Shown: piece after piece, positions 18,362 through 27,567 of the stretch
Position numbering within the stretch: position 1 is the first letter of the stretch
Layout of the letters: each line of letters begins with the position of its first letter
Assembly: GCF_000425485.1 (NCBI RefSeq)
Contig: NZ_KE384383.1
Location: 124,117-188,116, forward strand
DNA from: Flavobacterium tegetincola DSM 22377
Lineage (GTDB): Bacteria > Bacteroidota > Bacteroidia > Flavobacteriales > Flavobacteriaceae
Length of the DNA stretch: 64,000 nucleotides
Direction of reading: 5' to 3'
Position numbers and translations under genes: made by a program
The notes under the pieces: model-generated
The model's input: only the letters and a program-made list of their open reading frames with translations
Database searches by the model: none
What the model was told of the DNA's origin: nothing

Positions 18362-18567
18362 TTTAAAATGGTTTTAAAGTGTTCATTTGTAAGGATGTTA
18401 TCGTTGTTCTTCATAATGTTTAAGCGAGTAGCAGACTGCAAAGGCAATTCAATCGTTTTAGCTGCTGCGTATAATTCGTCTAGAAAACCTTTCAAGTTAC
18501 GAATCAAATTTGGAAGTAAATATAATCCTATTCTTAAACAATAAATGCTGCTTTTAAAAAATGTCTT
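18358..18567 (-). pseudogene. Truncated upstream gene fragment
   Basis: About 65 codons without a good start read as a protein end (…LDELYAAAKTIELPLQSATR…, then …TNEHFKTILK) and stop at a TGA that overlaps the ATG of the 440-residue gene by the usual ATGA coupling. A TGA cuts the frame upstream. It is best explained as the 3' end of a gene lost by deletion, though a short TTG-started protein is possible. Confidence 0.4.
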
Positions 18568-18584
18568 TCATTTTATATCAAGAA

Positions 18585-18607
18585 AAAGAGGACTACTAAT
18601 CCTCTTT
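18585..18607 (-). terminator. Probable terminator after the DUF6624-like gene
   Basis: AAAGAGGA / TCCTCTTT, 8-bp stem with 7-base loop, flanked by A/T runs. It is nearly the same sequence as the terminator at 10147-10175. Confidence 0.55.
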
Positions 18608-18772
18608 CTGTCTTCTATAAAAACCTTACGGGAACTTTAAACTTGTGGATGGCATGTGATTTATTTTCCAAAAAGAATCAGGGCTTAATTGGTGATTTAT
18701 AACTCGGTTATTTAGGATAAAGACTCGCATCCTGTTGGCCAAATGCAACGAAGATTTGCCCGTTGTTGCATG

Positions 18773-19759
18773 TTATTTCTTCATCCTGGAAATGCTATTT
18801 ATCGTTCTTTCTTTGTGCTTATCAAGATTCCACACTATACCAAAACGCTTCAAATATGTTTCTAATGGATCCAGTCCTATTCTGAGTCTTCTTCTATTTA
18901 CATCTTCTGGATTTTTAATAGGCCAGACATATAGAATTCTATTTTCATCACTCTTTATTTGAGTGCCGTATGTTTGCATTTCATTACTGTACATAGCAAT
19001 TCGGTCTTCTAAAAGAGCCAAATCAGTAGGGTATTCTTTACCATCGTCAACCGCCTTTTTTATTAAGGGCAAATATTTTTTCTGAATATCAACGTTATTA
19101 TTATGCTGCACTAACATAAATAGCGTATTCACACCCTCTTCGCCAATTACTTCGGGTCCTGGCCAGCCATGCTTCTCGATAATTACTTCAAATTCAATAA
19201 AATTTAAGGAGTCCACCTCATTCACTTTTATTCCATACTTTTTAAATTCGTCTGATTGGTCTCCATATTTTTGAAGTGTTTCTGTAAATTCCTCGCGAAC
19301 TTTTTGGTCCTTAATGAGAAGTTCTTTGAGAGATTCAATTAATTGCGCATTGATTTTACTTTTTGCTATGCCTTCCTTAATTTTGATTTTCTGAACAAGT
19401 CTTTTCCATTTTTTTTCACTGCGTAAACTTTCAAAGCCTTCCTCATTAACTATATTGTCGTAATTTGTATAAGCATCAAATAGACCTTTGTTAGAAATTT
19501 TTGATAATTGTTTGTAAGCGGATTTCTTATCATTCGAAAGTGAGAACGCAAGTGCAGCATCAAATCGTACATCGGAAGTTACCACATTTTCGTATACTAT
19601 TTTAAATGCCTTTTTATAACTCTCACTTGCTTTAGCATACTCTTCTGATTCAAAATATTCTTCAGCTTTTTCAATAGTAGCATCGTAAGAAATTAATTCT
19701 TGTGCAACAATGGAATTAAAACTCAAAAATAATAGTGCGATAAATTTTATACTTTTCAT
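18773..19759 (-). CDS. Exported DUF6624-like protein with TPR-like N-terminus
   Basis: 328 residues with a signal peptide (MKSIKFIALLFLSFNSIVAQ). Residues 25-110 resemble tetratricopeptide helices (AEEYFESEEYAKASESYKKAF). Residues 165-310 carry the pattern of DUF6624: HGWPGPEVIGEEG, LVQHNNN, LALLEDRIAMY, YGTQI and RRLRIGLDPLETYLKRFG. The function of the family is unknown; it is frequent in Bacteroidota and usually periplasmic or lipid-anchored. Confidence 0.65.
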   Translation of the reverse strand: MKSIKFIALLFLSFNSIVAQELISYDATIEKAEEYFESEEYAKASESYKKAFKIVYENVVTSDVRFDAALAFSLSNDKKSAYKQLSKISNKGLFDAYTNYDNIVNEEGFESLRSEKKWKRLVQKIKIKEGIAKSKINAQLIESLKELLIKDQKVREEFTETLQKYGDQSDEFKKYGIKVNEVDSLNFIEFEVIIEKHGWPGPEVIGEEGVNTLFMLVQHNNNVDIQKKYLPLIKKAVDDGKEYPTDLALLEDRIAMYSNEMQTYGTQIKSDENRILYVWPIKNPEDVNRRRLRIGLDPLETYLKRFGIVWNLDKHKERTINSISRMKK

Positions 19760-19986
19760 TGATTGAGTGTCTATATTTACAGAGACGTAATTTTGAACAA
19801 TAAGGTTGCTTGGTCCTTCTTGTTTTTTTTGAAGCAGTCAAGGAAGGTAGATAAGTATTAAGTCGCTTTTGCAAAAGTTGAAAGGCTTTAGTATTATTCT
19901 AAATTAAATCCTGATGCTAACTTTAATCGCATCGACGGCTTAAAATTCATGTTGAACTAAAATAGTCGGAGTTTTTGAAGTAATTA

Positions 19987-21390
19987 TTATAATGATTTAT
20001 AAAATGCATTTTCTTTAAATTGTTCTGCATACGATTTTACAAGAGTTTGTAACATTGGAATAAAAAAAGCATCATTCCCTCTAAATGTAAAGGTGTAACT
20101 GTAATTTTTGCCTTCTTTAATTGTCTTTAATGCTTTGTCTAAATCTTTCTTAAACTGTTTTTTATCTTCATTTTGTTCTTTAAAATAAGCAGTAATTTCT
20201 TTTTGGGGATTTATGTTGCTTTCAAACATCAATGCAATCATGAAGGCATAAGCTTCATCTTTCTTCTTGGCTTTATAGGCATTTTTTGCAAGGTCGAAAA
20301 TAGTTCTGTCCACATCTTTTATAAAAGTGGTTCCACTTGAAACGATTAATGGGTTGGTAAAAATTGCTCTGGTGTAAAATGTTTTTGCAAGCGCATAATT
20401 CCCTTTTGAAAAATAAATATCACCCAAGCCATGAGCGGCTAAATGCGTTATGTTTTCTACTTCATAATCGCCAATTGGATGGTCAGCAAAATGCTCTTTT
20501 AAAAACGCTTCAGGGATGGGCAGATCCACCAAATAATTAAGTTCTTTCTCATAATTTCGAATACTGAAGCGGTCCAATTTTTCATTAAACTTTTTAGCGT
20601 GACTCATTAGCTCTTTGTTTGATTTATAAGGCTCGTATTTTAATAGTTGTTGCAGACCTACTCTCAAATCATCAATTCTATAATCGTGGTAAAGTGGATA
20701 ATCCTCTTTGTTTTTCTCGTTAGCAGTCTGTTTGATGTCTCTTCTAGTTTCGGCATCTTGCAGCGAATTGTTCAAGTCAAAAATATCATCTCCTGAAATA
20801 GATTTTTTAAAGCAGTACACAATAATCCTTGGATTGGATAAACTTTTATATTCATTATCAATACTTATAATATACATCCAATCGTCGTTTCCTCGTATAA
20901 AAGAAAGTGTATTCGGTTCGTTTACAACAGTCTCTGTTTTATTTTCTGTAATTACTCCTTCGGTGGTAATGTTCTTGGAAAGAAGTTTTTGAAATAATGT
21001 AGTGCTACCCACGCCTTCAAATTCAGTAAGATATTTATCTACATACTCGGTCATGTAATCCGGTAATTCGCTTGGATTTTGAGGACCAATTCCCGAAATA
21101 TTTACTTTATCGTCCTCAAAAGTATACTTTGCTGGAGAAATTATTAGATCAGGATTATCTTCCGAAAGCACAATGCAAATGCCCACATTGGTTTTCTGTA
21201 ACTCCTTTAATGCTATCTTTTCAGATGTATTGAAGTTTGAAATAATAGTATTTAATTGGGTATTTGTTTTTCCGTACTTTGAATAGTCTTTAACAGATGC
21301 TTCAACGTATTCTTTGATATTTTGATAGCGCTCTTGAGCGGTTAAATTCAAGGATAAAAACAGTAAGAGCAATAGGTGTTTTAGACGCAT
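19987..21390 (-). CDS. Exported protein of unknown function with TPR-like part
   Basis: 467 residues from the ATG at 21390, where a signal peptide starts (MRLKHLLLLLFLSLNLTAQ); an in-frame codon 20 residues earlier would bury it. Residues about 330-410 look like tetratricopeptide repeats (LGDIYFSKGNYALAKTFYTRAIFTN). The first half has no recognised family. Same strand and style as the neighbouring 328-residue protein, 227 bp away, so the two may act together, but this is only context. Confidence 0.6.
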   Translation of the reverse strand: MRLKHLLLLLFLSLNLTAQERYQNIKEYVEASVKDYSKYGKTNTQLNTIISNFNTSEKIALKELQKTNVGICIVLSEDNPDLIISPAKYTFEDDKVNISGIGPQNPSELPDYMTEYVDKYLTEFEGVGSTTLFQKLLSKNITTEGVITENKTETVVNEPNTLSFIRGNDDWMYIISIDNEYKSLSNPRIIVYCFKKSISGDDIFDLNNSLQDAETRRDIKQTANEKNKEDYPLYHDYRIDDLRVGLQQLLKYEPYKSNKELMSHAKKFNEKLDRFSIRNYEKELNYLVDLPIPEAFLKEHFADHPIGDYEVENITHLAAHGLGDIYFSKGNYALAKTFYTRAIFTNPLIVSSGTTFIKDVDRTIFDLAKNAYKAKKKDEAYAFMIALMFESNINPQKEITAYFKEQNEDKKQFKKDLDKALKTIKEGKNYSYTFTFRGNDAFFIPMLQTLVKSYAEQFKENAFYKSL

Positions 21391-21780
21391 TTGAATAGTA
21401 TTATGAGGATGTAATCCTAGTAGAATTAGATTTTTTGCTAGCTCTTGCAAAGTAGCTTTTCTAACTTTTTTATAACGTAAATGTAAACCAATTTTTTAAA
21501 AATAAGGGCTGTGTTTAAGAAATCACTAACATTTAATAATGGAAAATAGGAGAGTGCTGAAATTCCTTTTTACAGTTCACTGTATCGGAATTAGTATAAT
21601 TATATCAGAAGAAATACTTTTTATATTTTGGAAAAATGGGTGTTCTAGCTCATGCATTTACTTCTGTAATCTTCCAAACTTATAATTTCCAAATGGATTT
21701 TTAAAAGTAATCTATTCTGGAAGTATCATCTTTCTGCTTGCAAATTCAACGAAGCTTTTGGAGTTTGCTAGCATTTCTGT
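21391..21780. other. 390-bp non-coding stretch
   Basis: AT-rich spacer between two minus-strand genes. No gene, promoter or clear palindrome is recognised. Confidence 0.4.
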
Positions 21781-22335
21781 TTAGATTTTTGGCTTCCAAC
21801 TACTATCAAATTTTTTAGCTTCGGGGCCAAATTTCCCTACGTCAAAATTTAGAGCATTCCCATTATTGGTTCCTGGACTGTTATCATTAATTAAGCAAAA
21901 AGAAATGACAAGTTCATAGTCACAATCATTATCGGCAATTATTTTGAAGTTACCGGCGTTAAACCATGTTGCATAACTTTTGTCCCAATAGGCAATTTGC
22001 AAATTATTTTTAAAGATGGAGTATTTCCTTCCTTTGTGCCCGTAAATTTCATAAAAATCATTTCCAACTTGACATTTATTGTGATTTTTTATCAAGTTGA
22101 CGGTTCTATATTCAAATGGCTTACTTCCATTTCGGTAGATATCATATTTTGTTTTGAACCAACCAAACCGCTTTTTTAGTGTAAGCTTTGATTTTTTAGC
22201 ATTGTCTTCAAATAAATTTACTTCTGAAAGAAAAGGGAATGATTGTGTGGAAGCCGAGTGCGTTTGTTTTTCGTTAGTGAAAATTATGTAATTATCACCA
22301 TTTGAAATTTTATTTTGGTTAATATCAATGATCAT
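21781..22335 (-). CDS. Protein of unknown function, possibly tubby/LURP-like beta barrel
   Basis: 184 residues, no signal peptide or membrane helix. The run of short strands (KSKLTLKKRFGWFKTKYDIY … FYEIYGHKGRKYSIFKNNLQ … NFKIIADNDCDYELVISFCLI) recalls the LURP-one/tubby C-terminal fold, in which lipid-binding barrels alternate strand and charged turn. This is only a fold impression; no motif proves it. The gene stands alone with spacers of over 200 bp on both sides. Confidence 0.5.
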   Translation of the reverse strand: MIIDINQNKISNGDNYIIFTNEKQTHSASTQSFPFLSEVNLFEDNAKKSKLTLKKRFGWFKTKYDIYRNGSKPFEYRTVNLIKNHNKCQVGNDFYEIYGHKGRKYSIFKNNLQIAYWDKSYATWFNAGNFKIIADNDCDYELVISFCLINDNSPGTNNGNALNFDVGKFGPEAKKFDSSWKPKI

Positions 22336-22568
22336 AAACTTTGTATTTTACTGCTATTTTCCACATGGCTATCGTCAACAAGCTTAAATAAAGATAGTTG
22401 GGTATAGTGCACAATGATTTACACACTATAAACCGATCAGAAAATAGCGTGCGAATTTCTTTTAAAAAAGGTAGCACAAATAATAATTATATGTTTTTTA
22501 GCTTTGAACACTTTTAGGATTATAGTCAAATTTTTATCTCCAACTTCTGCGATCTAATTTTATTTATT

Positions 22569-23258
22569 TTAAGAGATGAACTGCATCTTTTCTAATTTTC
22601 CTTGTTCTATCTCTCCTTCATTATTGGCTTTCAAAAACGCGCCCGTTTCAACATTTAAACACGTCAACCACATTCCTCCGTGTGCGAAAGTATCAATACA
22701 AATGGTGTGACCAAAATCGGCAATTTGTCCATTTACTCGAGCAGTATGACCGCAAATTACTGTTTTTTCTGCATCATAGATCTGGGCTTCTTCAAATTTC
22801 TTGAAAAATAAATGATGCTCATCTTGTTCCTCTAACCTCTTGTTTTCTTCAAGTCCTGCATGAACGAATATATTGGCTCCAATTTCTAAATAAGGCAAGC
22901 ACGAATCAATAAAATCCCAATGTTCTTGCTCTATTTGATTCATCCAATTTTCGTTATACTCAATTCCATAGGACTTTAAGGTAAGTGAACCTCCATAAGC
23001 TCCAAGCCAATAATCAATTATTTCAGGAGAAGTTTTGGCTCGTGTCATCATGATTTCATGATTCCCACGAATAAATTCGAAGTCAAATGTTTTACTTTTT
23101 TCTAGTAACCAATCAATAACGCCTTTACTATCAGGTCCTTTATCAACGTAATCTCCAAGAAAAACTACTTTGTCGTCTTCCTTTATTAAGTCTTGCTGAA
23201 AAATAGTTTCCAATGCGTTTAAACTGCCATGAATATCTCCAATTGCATAAATTGCCAT
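22569..23258 (-). CDS. Metallophosphatase, PrpA/ApaH-like serine/threonine protein phosphatase
   Basis: 229 residues of the calcineurin-like phosphoesterase fold. All metal motifs are present: GDIHGS (7-12), GDYVDKGPDS, RGNHE, FVHAGL and CGHT. It matches bacterial phosphatases of the PrpA/PrpB and symmetric diadenosine-tetraphosphatase group; a substrate (phosphoprotein or nucleotide) cannot be chosen from sequence. It follows the duplicated-domain gene by 75 bp. Confidence 0.85.
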   Translation of the reverse strand: MAIYAIGDIHGSLNALETIFQQDLIKEDDKVVFLGDYVDKGPDSKGVIDWLLEKSKTFDFEFIRGNHEIMMTRAKTSPEIIDYWLGAYGGSLTLKSYGIEYNENWMNQIEQEHWDFIDSCLPYLEIGANIFVHAGLEENKRLEEQDEHHLFFKKFEEAQIYDAEKTVICGHTARVNGQIADFGHTICIDTFAHGGMWLTCLNVETGAFLKANNEGEIEQGKLEKMQFIS

Positions 23259-23333
23259 AATTATTTTTATTTTGATACCGTGTAACTAAAGTCGTAAAGT
23301 GAGTGTGTTATACTGTGGATAAGCAATGAAATG

Positions 23334-24077
23334 CTAGTAATTTACTTTCGACTTATTTTTAAATTTACTTTCTATGAAAGGGTATAAATTGTAAGTGGGA
23401 TAAATATCTGTTGAAAAAGCCTTCCAAGCCGTTCTTTCAATAGCCAAATTTACCGCAGCTAATTTAGAAGCAGGAAGTTCCAAAACAACCATCTGACCCA
23501 GTCCCATAACCACAAACCAATTTACCACAGAAACACCTTCTGGAGGGAGACTTTCGTAAAATCCTTGATTGGTTCTTATCGTTTCAATCTCACTCAAAAC
23601 TCTACTTTGATCATGCTTAAGAAAGACAGTGACTAGCAACTTGTCATTCGATTTTTCAGCATTAGTTTTGGAATTAAGATCTACTTTTGATTTATTTTTT
23701 AACTTATTTTCTATGATAGGATAAAGATTGTAAGTAGTATAAAATTCTGTAGTAAAAGCTTTCCAAGCTGTTTTTTCAAGTGCCACATTCACCGTTCTTA
23801 ATTTGGAAGCGGGAAGTTCTAATACCACCATTTGACCAATTCCCATTACCACATACCAATCCACAACGGAAACGTCTTCTGGTGGAAAATTTTCATAAAA
23901 GCCCTGATCCGTTTTTATTTTTTCAATCTCATCGATGTTTTTACTTTGATCGTGTTTCAAAAAAATCGTCAAAAGCAACTTATCCTCTTTGTTTTCAGGT
24001 ACTGATTTTCCCACAGTCGTTTGCGAATAAGTGAAACTACTAATTAAGAATAAAGCGAGTAGAAGTATATTTTTCAT
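23334..24077 (-). CDS. Exported protein with two tandem copies of a roughly 95-residue domain
   Basis: 247 residues: a signal peptide (MKNILLLALFLISSFTYSQ), then two domains that are close copies of each other (about 33-125 and 147-240). Both contain LKHDQS, QGFYE, PPE.VSVV.W.VVMG.GQMVVLELPASKL and TAWKAF. Strand-helix order suggests a ferredoxin-like alpha-beta barrel half, of the type that works as a dimer in YciI or muconolactone-isomerase relatives, so the tandem would be a built-in dimer (inference). It starts 21 bp after the Crp-type regulator gene, in the same operon. Confidence 0.65.
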   Translation of the reverse strand: MKNILLLALFLISSFTYSQTTVGKSVPENKEDKLLLTIFLKHDQSKNIDEIEKIKTDQGFYENFPPEDVSVVDWYVVMGIGQMVVLELPASKLRTVNVALEKTAWKAFTTEFYTTYNLYPIIENKLKNKSKVDLNSKTNAEKSNDKLLVTVFLKHDQSRVLSEIETIRTNQGFYESLPPEGVSVVNWFVVMGLGQMVVLELPASKLAAVNLAIERTAWKAFSTDIYPTYNLYPFIESKFKNKSKVNY

Positions 24078-24098
24078 AGTTTAGGCTTATTTGGATTA

Positions 24099-24674
24099 TT
24101 AAATTTTAGACTTTAATCTACTCAAAGTTTCTTGTGATATATTTATGTAAGAAGCTACTATTTTATTGGGCAACCGCTTCACAATATCAGGGTTTATTTG
24201 AAACAACTGATTGTATCGTTCTGAAGCATTTAAGGTGGTAAACGACATAAGTCTCTTTGCATTATTCACATAAGCTTTCTCTAAATAGGTACTATAAAAA
24301 TCCTTCCATACCGGAATAATTGTCATAAGATGCCTAAAATCTTCGTGTGTAATGTACAAAAGTTCACTATCCTCCACAACTTGGATGGTTTCTGTAGCAG
24401 GTTCATTGGTTATAAAACTAACAAGTGCTGTAGCAAATTGATTTTCAAATGCAATATAACGCGTAACGTCTTTCAAGTTATCATCAATAAAAAATAACCG
24501 TAAGCAACCTTTATTTACAAAATAACTACCCTCACTCACTTTTCCGTGCGGAAGCAAAATTTCATGCTTCTTTTTCTTTATAATTTGAAAGTAGGACAGG
24601 ATAGTTGTTAAGTCTTCCTCTTCAATATTGATATTCTTTTTGATAAAACAAGTAAGTGCAGCGTAGTTTGTCAT
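24099..24674 (-). CDS. Crp/Fnr-family transcriptional regulator
   Basis: 191 residues. The N-terminal cyclic-nucleotide-binding fold (KKKKHEILLPHGKVSEGSYFVNKGCLRLF) is followed by a dimer helix and a C-terminal helix-turn-helix (KIVASYINISQETLSRLKSKI). The cAMP-contacting arginine and iron-sulfur cysteines are not evident, as in many Bacteroidota members that sense an unknown ligand. The ATG abuts the ribB stop (TAAATG), so the two genes are coupled. Confidence 0.85.
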   Translation of the reverse strand: MTNYAALTCFIKKNINIEEEDLTTILSYFQIIKKKKHEILLPHGKVSEGSYFVNKGCLRLFFIDDNLKDVTRYIAFENQFATALVSFITNEPATETIQVVEDSELLYITHEDFRHLMTIIPVWKDFYSTYLEKAYVNNAKRLMSFTTLNASERYNQLFQINPDIVKRLPNKIVASYINISQETLSRLKSKI

Positions 24675-25337
24675 TTATATATAGTCTCTCACAAATTTAC
24701 GGTAATCCATAATATCCTGTATAGAAAGAACCAGCAAATTATGCTCTTTTCCAAATGCTGCAATGGTGTCCGAATTCGCCATTGTTCCGTCATCATTCAT
24801 TAATTCGCAAAGAACAGCTTCCGGTTCTAAACCTGCTAGTTTCATTAAATCAATACTTCCTTCAGTATGTCCTTTTCTTCCTAAGACGCCATTGTCATTA
24901 CCTCTCAACGGAAATATATGACCTGGTTTTGCCAAATCAGTACTTTTAGCATTTGCATTACAAGCCGCTTTAATAGTAGTCAATCTATCTTTGGCAGAAA
25001 CTCCCGTAGTCACCCCTTTTTTTGCTTCTATAGTAATTGTAAAAGGAGTTTGAAAACTACTCGTGTTTTCCTTTACCATATAAGGCAATTCCAATGCATC
25101 GGCTTTTTCATTAGTCAAACAAAGGCACACAATACCGCTGCATTTTCTAATCATAAGTGCCATGTGTTCATTGGTCATGTTATGAGCCGAGAAAATTAAA
25201 TCGCCTTCATTTTCTCTGTTTTTGTCGTCCGTCAAGATAACGCCATTTCCGTTTCGAAGATGAATTAATGCTTGCTCTAATCGTTCTTGACTTTCGGTAG
25301 TAGTCATTTGTATCGTATCTAATTCTGCTAGTTCCAT
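24675..25337 (-). CDS. ribB: 3,4-dihydroxy-2-butanone-4-phosphate synthase, stand-alone
   Basis: 220 residues, the length of single-domain RibB. Signature stretches [15 protein letters not shown] (catalytic acid loop), [21 protein letters not shown] and [14 protein letters not shown] are all present. The enzyme turns ribulose-5-phosphate into the four-carbon precursor of riboflavin. Many Bacteroidota carry a fused ribBA instead, so this may be an extra, regulated copy. Pairing with a Crp-type regulator supports that. No FMN riboswitch was recognised upstream. Confidence 0.9.
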   Translation of the reverse strand: MELAELDTIQMTTTESQERLEQALIHLRNGNGVILTDDKNRENEGDLIFSAHNMTNEHMALMIRKCSGIVCLCLTNEKADALELPYMVKENTSSFQTPFTITIEAKKGVTTGVSAKDRLTTIKAACNANAKSTDLAKPGHIFPLRGNDNGVLGRKGHTEGSIDLMKLAGLEPEAVLCELMNDDGTMANSDTIAAFGKEHNLLVLSIQDIMDYRKFVRDYI

Positions 25338-25467
25338 TTTAAATAAATTTTAGAAACGCAAAACTAGCATTGTTTCAAGCAAAATTATTTGATGTAAGTC
25401 AATAAATGAAGCTGTTTTCAAAAAATGCAAGTTGATTTTTATAGTAATTGGGAGTCAATTATAATGC

Positions 25468-25546
25468 AACTCCAGTAGAATAGAGTAGGAGTTCCGAATA
25501 GCAAAAGCTTCATTGTTAGTTTTAGAAACGCAACGAAGCTTTAACT
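25468..25546. repeat. Dispersed palindromic repeat, copy 1
   Basis: Two nested hairpins: AACTCC / GGAGTT (25468-25493) and AAAGCTTC / GAAGCTTT (25504-25542). The core AACGCAACGAAG is shared with copies near 26128-26213, 26311-26346 and 28431-28465. Apart from this, the 443-bp gap 25338-25780 shows nothing. Confidence 0.5.
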
Positions 25547-25780
25547 GTCAATTATATTTTAAATTTTCAATGCTACTTAAATTATAAACATTAGTAACGT
25601 TAGGGTATACAATGTAAAGTAGTTCCCCCATTTCACTTTTGGAAGATTTTGAATACCTTAAAAATCGAGCGGTACATTCTATATTATTTCCGTCAACACA
25701 TTTATAATCAATAAAAGTATTTTGCTAACTGCCACTATATCATCACAGACAAATTGCCGTTGAACTCCAAAATGATAGAA

Positions 25781-26002
25781 CTAATTGGCTTTCTTTTTGA
25801 AATTACCAATTTTAAAAAACATATTCAATAGTCCCAGTAGCAACCCAGTGATAATTGCCGTCACGAAAGATTTAAATAACAAATTGATCAATGCTTGATG
25901 ATCCGAAAAATCAACATCAAACAATCCGTAAAGGAAGATACCTACAAATAGCCCTGCAGTAAGTGATAAAAACGTCACTTTAAAATAAGAAAATCTGTTC
26001 AT
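25781..26002 (-). CDS. Small two-helix membrane protein
   Basis: 73 residues with two hydrophobic helices (about 9-27 and 43-62) and a basic tail GNFKKKAN. Family and function are not recognised. It lies between two copies of the dispersed palindromic repeat. Confidence 0.5.
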   Translation of the reverse strand: MNRFSYFKVTFLSLTAGLFVGIFLYGLFDVDFSDHQALINLLFKSFVTAIITGLLLGLLNMFFKIGNFKKKAN

Positions 26003-26127
26003 TATATTTTGGTTTTAGATACCAATTTACTTGTTTTCTCTTCTGGTAAAAACGGACCGTTAGCAATTACTTGTTTATGACAAATACCTTCTTTCCTCTT
26101 AAACTCACTCCAAGTACTTGTTACTTG

Positions 26128-26213
26128 ACTTCAATAGAATAGGGAAGGAGTTCTGCTCAATTAAGACTTCACAATTTGTACTTCAAACGCAACGTAATCT
26201 TGGCTGTTGTTTG
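26128..26213. repeat. Dispersed palindromic repeat, copy 2
   Basis: Shares TAGAATAGGGAAGGAGTTC-like and AAACGCAACG-like stretches with the copy at 25468-25546, about 60-70 per cent alike by eye. Confidence 0.4.
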
Positions 26214-26278
26214 CTTTAATAAGACCAAGACGTGTTGATCATATTTTCAATATAATTTCGTAATTTTTAATGATTTTA

Positions 26279-26346
26279 GGATTGGGCACGGATTGCAAAT
26301 CCGCGCTATCGGGTTTCATTGTTCGTTCTCCGAACGCAATGAAACC
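26279..26346 (+). repeat. REP sequence (copy A) fused to a hairpin module
   Basis: Bases 26284-26313 are the REP unit, with the small palindrome CGGATTGCAAATCCG followed by CGCTATCGGG. Directly after it, GTTTCATT (26313-26320) pairs with AATGAAAC around a TTCG..CGAA inner stem. It is the same REP as at 28238-28267 and, inverted, at 27533-27561. Confidence 0.8.
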
Positions 26347-26493
26347 TTAGCTTGTAGGCAGTTATTACTAATAATTCATGTCAATTTCTTCAAAATCTTT
26401 AATTTAAAATAATTTTAGCTATTTGCTTGCTTACTTAATTGCAAAAGATGAATTCCTACTCATTTCGTACTTTAAGCGTTTTGGTAGATGCCA

Positions 26494-27129
26494 TTATCGC
26501 ATTTTTATTGTGATAGAATCATAGCTATCATATTTTGTACCAATTAACCCATAAACAGTTTCACCTTTCAATATAATTTTATTTTGAATATCGAATTGCC
26601 TTAATTCATTTTTGAAATTTTTATTAGCAGAATTTGCCACTATAATATTTCCACCAGCTAATCCTGGACCAACAATCAAACCAATTGGAAAGGAGTTTCC
26701 TGGTTTAGATTCCGTATAACCATTATTAGTTGTAGTATTCGTTCCAGAAAATATTTGAACAGGGGATAATAATAAATACCATAAATAAGATGTCGGACTT
26801 TGTTTAACTGTTTTAAACAGCTTTTCAGTTTCAATCAAAATCACTTCATTTCCGTTTTCATACACAAGTTTAAAATCGCGTCCTAGTAAAATATCTCTAT
26901 CCGTTTTATTTGTAATTTTAACTGCTACAAGTTTGATATTATTTTTAGTTTCTTTCTTTTTATATTTTTTATCCAACAAATCATATTTGTATTCCAATAA
27001 AATATTTTTTTCAATATTTCTTGATGCGTAATTTATTGTATCAGGATTTATTTTTTTGTAACCCGAAGCACAGCTATTTAAAAGTGCTGTTAAAACTAAA
27101 AGTGAGCTAATTGTAATAATTCTAGTCAT
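26494..27129 (-). CDS. Lipoprotein of unknown function
   Basis: 211 residues with a lipobox (LTALLNSCAS, Cys20), so probably anchored in the inner or outer membrane facing the periplasm. The central part (VKITNKTDRDILLGRDFKLVYENGNEV) looks like an immunoglobulin-type strand bundle. A hydrophobic Gly-rich stretch at about 140-165 may touch the membrane. No family is recognised. It lies in the repeat-rich region, in the same orientation as the next accessory genes. Confidence 0.6.
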   Translation of the reverse strand: MTRIITISSLLVLTALLNSCASGYKKINPDTINYASRNIEKNILLEYKYDLLDKKYKKKETKNNIKLVAVKITNKTDRDILLGRDFKLVYENGNEVILIETEKLFKTVKQSPTSYLWYLLLSPVQIFSGTNTTTNNGYTESKPGNSFPIGLIVGPGLAGGNIIVANSANKNFKNELRQFDIQNKIILKGETVYGLIGTKYDSYDSITIKMR

Positions 27130-27179
27130 ATTTTATTAATAAAGTTTATCTTATTTATAGGTTTTTTTATGGTTTCTGG

Positions 27180-27264
27180 CAACGTGTTTGTACAGAATTA
27201 GTGCCGTGTTTAAAATGCAAATATAGTAAGCAGCCGATTATAAGCAATTACATACACACGTTAT
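27180..27264. repeat. Imperfect palindromic element upstream of the lipoprotein
   Basis: AACGTGTTTGTA (27181-27192) is nearly the inverse of TACATACACACGTTA (27249-27263). The ends resemble those of the element at 28989-29134. A promoter for the lipoprotein lies inside. Confidence 0.4.
27218..27247 (-). promoter_or_regulatory. Predicted promoter of the lipoprotein gene
   Basis: Minus strand: -7 TATATTTG (27218-27225), 19-bp spacer, TTG at 27245-27247. It lies about 90 bp upstream of the ATG at 27129. Confidence 0.45.
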
Positions 27265-27361
27265 TTTACATTGTGCTTTTCAATTTTTACCAAATTACAA
27301 TAGCACTATATACGCAATCTTTGTAATCATAAAAATATTTTATTTTTTGATATTCAAAAGT

Positions 27362-27484
27362 TTAAATATTGAATTCCCATATTGCTGGATTTTTAGCCCA
27401 AGGGTCAATTAAAACTGCAGCAATTTTAAGGTTTTTTTGTTTGATAGAATGAATCCCTTTCAAATCATTGTTGTCAATTTTCTA
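27362..27484 (-). pseudogene. 3' remnant of a decayed gene
   Basis: About 40 codons read as a protein end (…NNDLKGIHSIKQKNLKIA…, then …VLIDPWAKNPAIWEFNI and TAA at 27362). A TAG cuts the frame upstream and the preceding codons continue in another frame. The family is not recognised. The remaining gap from 27130 holds the palindromic element above. Confidence 0.4.
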
Positions 27485-27532
27485 TCTATACTTGTTTTGA
27501 AGTAAATATAACCCAGTTCCCGAACAATAATA

Positions 27533-27561
27533 CCGCTAGCGCGGATTTGCAATCCGTGCCC
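27533..27561 (-). repeat. REP sequence (copy C, inverted)
   Basis: Read on the minus strand it matches copies A and B over about 25 bases (GGGCACGGATTGCAAATCCG, then CGCTA), after which it has GCGG in place of TCGGG. Confidence 0.85.
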
Positions 27562-27567
27562 ACAACG

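Noticed and set aside
23334-24077. Assembly duplication as the cause of the two-domain protein
   Set aside because: The two halves differ at many positions in DNA and protein, so it is an old gene-internal duplication.
25338-25480. FMN riboswitch in front of ribB
   Set aside because: No conserved RFN element stems could be recognised in the leader.
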